A stretch of 18,741 bases of DNA from UMGS363 sp051881775. Its GTDB lineage: Bacteria > Bacillota > Clostridia > Oscillospirales > Ruminococcaceae. The notes under the pieces were generated by a model that made no database searches, was not told where the DNA came from, and saw only the letters and a program-made list of their open reading frames with translations. Positions 14,863 through 18,741 of the stretch are shown here, piece after piece. The position numbers and the translations under genes were made by a program. How positions within the stretch are numbered: the stretch's first letter is position 1; the number at the start of each line of letters is the position of its first letter. The DNA lies in assembly GCA_051881775.1 (NCBI GenBank), contig JBJEQN010000031.1, positions 1-18,741 on the forward strand, given 5' to 3'.

Positions 14863-15759
14863 TCACAAGATCCCCACCAGATCAAACTCCGGCGTATATT
14901 CCTCCTTTGCGGAAGATTTTTCCTGCATATAGCCTTTGAAGCCCATTTCTGCGGCTTTTTCTGCGACAAAATTATACTCAAAAGTGGAAATACGCCTTGA
15001 AAGCTCCTTGAATTCGCAGCTTCTGTAAAAAGGCGTGTACTGGCTCATAAGGCTGAGAAGTATATCCCCCGTTCCGAAGCGCTTTGCAATGGTCTCAAGC
15101 ACCTTTACGGAATCGTGGCGGCAGTTCGGCAGGGTAAGATGCCTTATAACAACGCCCTTTTCAAGCAGTCCGTTCTCCCCAAACTTTGCCTTGCCCACCT
15201 GCCGCAGCATTTCCTCCACGGCGGCGCAGGCACGTTCAAAATAGTCGGGCGCAGAAGAATATTTCGCCGCAAGGGCATTATCATAATACTTAAAATCGGG
15301 CAGATAAATATCAACGTATCCATCAAGCATTTTAAGCGTTTCCGTCAGCTCGTAGCCGCCGCTGTTGTACACCACGGGTATTTTCAGCCGGGGCTTTACC
15401 CTGTCAAGAACGCTTATTATCTGCGGAACGTAATGGGTCGGGCTTACAAGGTTGATATTGTGTGCGCCCTTTTCCTGCAGTTCGAGAAATATCTCTCCAA
15501 GGCGCTCACCGCTTATTTCCCTGCCGAAATTTTCTGCGGAAATTTTATAATTCTGGCAGAAAACACACTTTAATCCGCACCCCGAAAAGAACACCGTGCC
15601 TGAGCCGTTCGTTCCCGAAATGCATGGCTCCTCCCACATATGAAGGTACGCCTTTGCTGCCTTTATTTCAAGTCCTCCGCCGCAGAATCCCATACCCTTT
15701 GTACGGTCTGCGCCGCATTTTCTCGGGCAAAGACGGCAGGAGGTAAAGCTGTAGTCCAT
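14863..15759 (-). CDS. Radical SAM protein, PflX-like (pyruvate formate-lyase activase homologue)
   Basis: A 298-aa iron-sulfur protein of the COG1313/PflX type. The N-terminus carries an extra cysteine set (Cys8, Cys11, Cys15, Cys26 within CRLCPRKCG and GMGFCGGG). The radical SAM cluster motif is CGLKCVFC (Cys61, Cys65, Cys68), followed by QNY. Downstream are NLVSPTHYVPQI, PVVYNSGGYE, YLPDFKYYD and VIRHLTLPNC, all typical of the family. It should cleave S-adenosylmethionine reductively, but the substrate is not established; activation of a glycyl-radical enzyme is a family-based guess. ATG 15759 has GGGAAGTG upstream; an upstream in-frame ATG at 15792 lies inside the promoter. No partner enzyme is next to it, and it appears monocistronic. 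Confidence 0.88.
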   Translation of the reverse strand: MDYSFTSCRLCPRKCGADRTKGMGFCGGGLEIKAAKAYLHMWEEPCISGTNGSGTVFFSGCGLKCVFCQNYKISAENFGREISGERLGEIFLELQEKGAHNINLVSPTHYVPQIISVLDRVKPRLKIPVVYNSGGYELTETLKMLDGYVDIYLPDFKYYDNALAAKYSSAPDYFERACAAVEEMLRQVGKAKFGENGLLEKGVVIRHLTLPNCRHDSVKVLETIAKRFGTGDILLSLMSQYTPFYRSCEFKELSRRISTFEYNFVAEKAAEMGFKGYMQEKSSAKEEYTPEFDLVGIL

Positions 15760-15780
15760 TTTAACACTTCCCTTGCTGTA

Positions 15781-15809
15781 AGTATAGCACAAAAAATATT
15801 GCTTGTAAA
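15781..15809 (-). promoter_or_regulatory. Sigma-A promoter of the radical SAM gene
   Basis: On the minus strand TTTACA (15804-15809), 17 bp, and TATACT (15781-15786) lie about 22 bp before the ATG at 15759, giving a short leader that just includes the RBS. Confidence 0.7.
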
Positions 15810-15832
15810 CTGCTTGTTTAAATGGTATAATT

Positions 15833-16040
15833 GATAGTGTGAAGTGTGGAGAGTGAAGAGTGGGGTTTTTTTAATTTGGAATGTGGAGAGTGGAATGTGG
15901 AATTGTGGTATCGCCTACGGCGATGTTATTCGCAATCTGTTTTTCAAGGATACGCGCTAAAAAAATAAGATCCGTGAGCGAAGCGAACACCTTAACTATT
16001 CACTATTCATTATTCACTATTCATTATTCATTATTATGGT
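15833..16040. repeat. Intergenic repeat cluster (GTGGA tracts, small palindrome, ATTCATT tracts)
   Basis: There is no gene here. 15833-15906 is a tract of gtgtggagagtgaagagtgg units. 15910-15924 is the palindrome atcgcc-tac-ggcgat. 15971-15994 is a 24-nt module (tccgtgagcgaagcgaacac + ctta) whose exact reverse complement occurs at 18285-18308. 15995-16036 is a run of attcactattcattattc units. The same parts in other orders and orientations fill 18062-18489. Confidence 0.75.
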
Positions 16041-16041
16041 A

Positions 16042-16069
16042 TTGTTGTTCCAATATGAGGATTTAATAT
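16042..16069 (+). promoter_or_regulatory. Possible promoter of the fabG-like/thrE-like operon
   Basis: TTGTTG (16042-16047), 16 bp, TAATAT (16064-16069), about 20 bp before the ATG at 16089. The match is moderate and no better candidate lies between the repeat tract and the gene. Confidence 0.35.
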
Positions 16070-16088
16070 AAATGAAAGGTATGATATT

Positions 16089-16823
16089 ATGCCCGAAACG
16101 GTAATTATAACAGGTGCTTCAAGAGGTATCGGCAGAGCTGCTGCACTTCTTTTCGGAAAAAACGGCTATAACGTTATTGTAAATTATTCTTCCTCGGCGG
16201 ATAAGGCGGAGGAAGTCTGCTCGGAAATAAACGCATCGGGAGGCTGCGCTTACCCATTTAAAGCGGACGTTTCGGACAGGGCAGCCGTGGACAGAATGAC
16301 CGCCTTTGCCGCAGAAAAATTCGGCGGTGCGGATATTCTTGTGAACAACGCAGGCATTGCGGAGCAGATAATGTTCTGCGATATTACCGAGGAAAAATGG
16401 GACAGGCTCTTCGCCGTTGACGTAAAGGGCGTTTACAACTGCACACAGTCGGCGCTGCCCCATATGGTTCACAACAAATACGGCAGGATAATCAACCTTT
16501 CCTCAATGTGGGGCATAACAGGTGCTTCCTGCGAGGTGCATTATTCCGCCGCAAAGGCCGCAGTTATCGGCTTTACCAAGGCGCTTGCAAAGGAGCTTGG
16601 ACCCTCTGGGATAACCGTTAACGCCGTTGCTCCGGGAGTTATCGCAACCGAAATGAACGGCAAGCTTGACCCGGAAACTATGGCGGCGCTTAAAGATGAA
16701 ACTCCCCTTGAACGCATAGGAACGCCCGAGGACGTTGCCGAAACAATATTTTTCCTTGCTTCTCCTCGTGGGGCGTTTATTACGGGAGAAACAATTTCCG
16801 TGAACGGAGGGTTTGTTATCTGA
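16089..16823 (+). CDS. SDR-family oxidoreductase, FabG-like 3-oxoacyl-ACP reductase
   Basis: A 244-aa classical short-chain dehydrogenase, the usual FabG length. The N-terminal cofactor motif is TGASRGIG (8-15), NNAG is at 86-89, and the catalytic residues Ser139, Tyr152 and Lys156 (YSAAK) are all in place with the 13-residue Ser-Tyr spacing of E. coli FabG. The C-terminus GAFITGETISVNGGF is typical. It probably reduces a 3-ketoacyl substrate or a related carbonyl with NAD(P)H. Other fatty-acid synthesis genes are absent, and the neighbours are ThrE-type membrane genes, so a dedicated role in fatty-acid elongation is uncertain. AAAGG precedes the ATG by about nine bases. The stop codon is one base from the start of the next gene. 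Confidence 0.88.
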   Translation: MPETVIITGASRGIGRAAALLFGKNGYNVIVNYSSSADKAEEVCSEINASGGCAYPFKADVSDRAAVDRMTAFAAEKFGGADILVNNAGIAEQIMFCDITEEKWDRLFAVDVKGVYNCTQSALPHMVHNKYGRIINLSSMWGITGASCEVHYSAAKAAVIGFTKALAKELGPSGITVNAVAPGVIATEMNGKLDPETMAALKDETPLERIGTPEDVAETIFFLASPRGAFITGETISVNGGFVI

Positions 16824-16824
16824 T

Positions 16825-17598
16825 ATGACTGCCAACGAACTGCTTACCGTGACCTCAAAAATGGGCGCTATGCTCACCGAATACGGCGCCGAGATATACA
16901 GAGTTGAGGACAGCATAAACCGCATTGCCGCTACCTACGGCTTTGGCAAGGAGCGCAAGGTTGAGGTGTTCTCCATTCCTGCCTGCCTTATCATTACCAT
17001 TGACGATGAAAACGGTCTGCCCCTTACAAGACAGACCAGAATAACAAAGCGTGAAACAAATCTTGACCGTGTTGACAAGCTGAACAATCTTTCACGTTTC
17101 ATCTGCACGGAAAAGCCTGATTATGACACCATAATGACCTTTCTTAATCAGATAAGCAACCGAAAGACCTATGGTTTCGCCGCCATTCTTGCAAGCTATG
17201 CCGTTATAGGAGCGGTTTTTGCGCTTTTCTTCGGGGGCGGTTTCAGAGAAGCCCTTACCGCAGGCGTTATTGCCGTTGTTATAAGGCTTATCGAAATTGC
17301 AGCTTCAAGGATAAAGCCAAGCGTTTTTTTCAGTAATCTTGTATGCTCGCTGGTCGCTGCGGCAATAGCTGTGTTGGTGTCGGTGACAGGATTTACAAAG
17401 GGCTTTGACACGGTTATAATCGGTGCGCTTATGACCCTTGTTCCGGGAGTTACTCTTACCAACGGAATGAGAGATTTTATCGCAGGAGATTTTTTTGCAG
17501 GACTTTACACACTGACGGAAGCCCTGCTCACCGCCGTTGGAATGGCTGTTGGAGCGGCTTCGGCAATTGCCCTGCTTACAAAAATTTTCGGGATATAG
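16825..17598 (+). CDS. ThrE-family threonine/serine exporter, large subunit (PF06738)
   Basis: A 257-aa protein. The soluble N-terminal ~115 residues have the family motifs MLTEYGAEIYRVEDSINRI, VFSIPACLIITI and 'RITKRETNLDRVDKLN'. About five hydrophobic segments follow (for example AAILASYAVIGAVFALFFGG, a segment with VCSLVAAAIAVLVSV, and TVIIGALMTLVPGVTLTNGM). In Corynebacterium ThrE the two parts are one polypeptide; here they are split into two genes, this and the next. The function would be export of small amino acids such as threonine or serine, inferred from the family. ATG 16825 starts one base after the fabG-like stop; GGAGGG lies 13 bases upstream. The in-frame TTG at 16813 is a possible alternative start. 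Confidence 0.85.
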   Translation: MTANELLTVTSKMGAMLTEYGAEIYRVEDSINRIAATYGFGKERKVEVFSIPACLIITIDDENGLPLTRQTRITKRETNLDRVDKLNNLSRFICTEKPDYDTIMTFLNQISNRKTYGFAAILASYAVIGAVFALFFGGGFREALTAGVIAVVIRLIEIAASRIKPSVFFSNLVCSLVAAAIAVLVSVTGFTKGFDTVIIGALMTLVPGVTLTNGMRDFIAGDFFAGLYTLTEALLTAVGMAVGAASAIALLTKIFGI

Positions 17599-17614
17599 GA
17601 AAGGAGCGCATAAA

Positions 17615-18061
17615 ATGAGTGTTCTTCACGACATTGTTCTTCCTGCGCTTTACAGCTTCATAGCTTCAATAGCGTTTGGCATACAGTTCAACATACGCTT
17701 CCGCCACATAATCGTTGCGGCGGTGGGCGGCATTATAAGTCAGGTCATTTTCAGCGCCGCAGAGCTGAGCGGAAGCAGCGAAATGCTCTGTTACTTTCTC
17801 GCCGCCTGTGCAATATCGGTGTACTCGGAAATTCTCGCAAGACGGCTCCGCGTTCCCGTTAATATGTACCTTATCGTCGCAATTATCCCCCTTGTTCCGG
17901 GAGGAATGATATACAACGCAATGATAACCCTTGTCAACGGCAATGCACAGGAATTTGCAAACCAATGCGCCGCCACCTTCGGCGTTGCAGGCTCCATTGC
18001 AATGGGCGTTTTTGCAGTTTCATCTCTTGCAAGAATAATAAAAGGCATAAATAAAGTTTGA
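17615..18061 (+). CDS. ThrE-family exporter, small subunit (DUF3815/ThrE_2-like)
   Basis: A 148-aa membrane protein with four to five hydrophobic segments: LPALYSFIASIAFGIQFNI, HIIVAAVGGIISQVIFSA, MLCYFLAACAISVYSEI, MYLIVAIIPLVPGGMIYNAM and VAGSIAMGVFAVSSLARII. The 'PLVPGGMIYNAM' motif parallels 'TLVPGVTLTNGM' of the larger subunit, as expected for ThrE halves. AAAGGAG lies seven bases before ATG 17615, 16 bp after the large subunit, so the two are co-translated and probably form one transporter. The stop codon is directly followed by a repeat tract (18062). Confidence 0.85.
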   Translation: MSVLHDIVLPALYSFIASIAFGIQFNIRFRHIIVAAVGGIISQVIFSAAELSGSSEMLCYFLAACAISVYSEILARRLRVPVNMYLIVAIIPLVPGGMIYNAMITLVNGNAQEFANQCAATFGVAGSIAMGVFAVSSLARIIKGINKV

Positions 18062-18489
18062 AGTGTGGAGAGTGAAGAGTGGAGTTTTTTCAATGTGGAA
18101 AGTTGAAAGTTGAAAGTGGAATTGTTTTAAATTTGGAATGTGGAAAGTGGAATGTGGAATTATGGTATCGCCTGCGGCGATGATATTTTTATGTAGGGGA
18201 CGGGTTTCCCGTCCCGATTCAACCAAATTCGGTGCAATCGGGACGGGAGACCCGTCCCCTACATAAAAATGAATAGTGAATAATTAAGGTGTTCGCTTCG
18301 CTCACGGATTTTAATTTTTGTCAAGCGGTTATCCGTGAAAAAGCGGGCGCACAATGTGCGCCCCTACATAGAAATATCATCGCCGCAGGCGATACCTTAA
18401 TTATTCATTCTTCGTTATTCATTATTCACTATTCATTTAGCGAAGCGCATATAATTCCGCATTCCGAATTCCTAATTCCGCATTAAAAT
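18062..18489. repeat. Dense intergenic repeat cluster with a 35-bp palindrome
   Basis: There is no gene in these 428 bases. In order: GTGGA/AAGTTGAAAGT tracts (18062-18164), palindrome atcgcc-tgc-ggcgat (18167-18181), a 35-bp inverted repeat with one mismatch and a 16-nt loop (18185-18219 / 18236-18270), a 24-nt module inverted relative to 15971-15994 (18285-18308), hairpin gggcgcac-aat-gtgcgccc followed by cctaca (18345-18369), palindrome atcgcc-gca-ggcgat (18379-18393), then attcattattcactattc tracts and 'attccgcattccgaattc'-like repeats to 18484. Confidence 0.8.
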
Positions 18490-18741
18490 TTACCTTCCCC
18501 AGAATTGCCTGTCAAGAGTTCTGAACTGAACTGCGCCTGCGATATGCTGCTTGTCGATGACCTCGTCACCGCTCATATCGGCGATCGTCCTTGACAGCTT
18601 CAGTATCCTGTTATAGCCTCTTGCGGAAAGTCCCATTTTGTCGAATACGTTTTTCAGCGTGTCCTTTGCGCTGTCCGTAAGAGGACACACTTCCGCTATA
18701 AGTCCGTCGGAAATACCTGCGTTGCAGGTTATGCCCGTACC
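18490..18741 (-). CDS. ComM/YifB-family Mg-chelatase-like ATPase, C-terminal part (cut by window edge)
   Basis: The last 83 residues of a gene entering from the right edge. GTGITCNAGISDGLIAEVCP is followed by GLSARGYNRILKLSRTIADM, 'DEVIDKQHIAGAVQFRTLDR' and a short tail ending QFWGR. 'LSARxYxRILKxxRTIAD' with 'HIxxAxxxRxLDR' is the diagnostic end of the ComM/YifB AAA+ proteins. ComM is a helicase acting on branch migration during natural transformation in gamma-proteobacteria; its role in Firmicutes is less clear. An internal GTG at 18690 is not a real start, because the frame is open to the window edge. Confidence 0.92.
   Translation of the reverse strand, partial: GTGITCNAGISDGLIAEVCPLTDSAKDTLKNVFDKMGLSARGYNRILKLSRTIADMSGDEVIDKQHIAGAVQFRTLDRQFWGR

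Noticed and set aside
15990..16036. Tandem attcattattcact units that could suggest a CRISPR array
   Set aside because: Units are 7-14 nt, degenerate and without unique spacers, and no cas gene is present; they are low-complexity intergenic repeats.

Overview
The window looks like a chromosomal segment of a spore-forming, fibre-degrading Firmicute of the Ruminococcus/Oscillospiraceae type. The grounds are a moderate-GC sequence with strong Shine-Dalgarno sites, a GH9-type cellulase beside a lipoprotein esterase, dipicolinate synthase genes dpaA/dpaB behind a sigma-K-like promoter, and intergenic regions packed with short 'gaatgtggaaagtgg' / 'attcattattcact' tracts and GC-rich palindromes. The genus is an inference. 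No tRNA, rRNA, CRISPR array or intact transposase was found.

Layout. 1-2167 (minus): the 5' part of a GH9 glycoside hydrolase, a lipoprotein alpha/beta-hydrolase esterase and a MerR regulator. The esterase promoter has the 19-bp spacer and dyad typical of MerR targets. 2269-7914 (plus): a phosphate/polyphosphate operon consisting of a Pho-box-like promoter, a Na/Pi symporter with PhoU-like tail, a PstS-like lipoprotein whose two halves are in swapped order (circular permutation), polyphosphate kinase ppk1, and a CorA-type divalent-cation transporter. 7915-8235: a MITE-like element with 17-bp terminal inverted repeats and nested hairpins. 8236-12073 (minus): a two-receiver response regulator followed by a 970-aa PocR-domain hybrid histidine kinase with a Hpt domain and a duplicated C-terminal module. 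12297-13839 (minus): dpaA-dpaB. 14016-14836 (minus): a compact, AT-rich accessory cassette made of a strong promoter, a ~170-nt structured RNA ending in an intrinsic terminator, then at once the RBS and gene of a PBECR4-like (predicted RNase-fold toxin) protein that is broken by a -1 frameshift at an A7 run, and a closing terminator. 14863-15809 (minus): a PflX-like radical SAM enzyme. 16064-18061 (plus): a FabG-like reductase and a split two-gene ThrE-type exporter. 18490-18741 (minus): the C-terminal end of ComM/YifB.

How the parts may work together. The phosphate operon reads as uptake (NptA), a surface phosphate-binding lipoprotein, storage (PPK) and supply of the counter-cation (CorA), all apparently under Pho control. 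The dpa genes supply dipicolinic acid in the mother cell.

Most promising for novelty are (1) the promoter / structured RNA / terminator / PBECR4 cassette at 14016-14836, which has the architecture of a type III (RNA-protein) toxin-antitoxin locus but a different protein family, and (2) the circularly permuted PstS-like protein inside a polyphosphate operon. The repeat families (MITE, CCCCTACA-tailed palindromes, tracts starting right at stop codons) also merit a genome-wide look.
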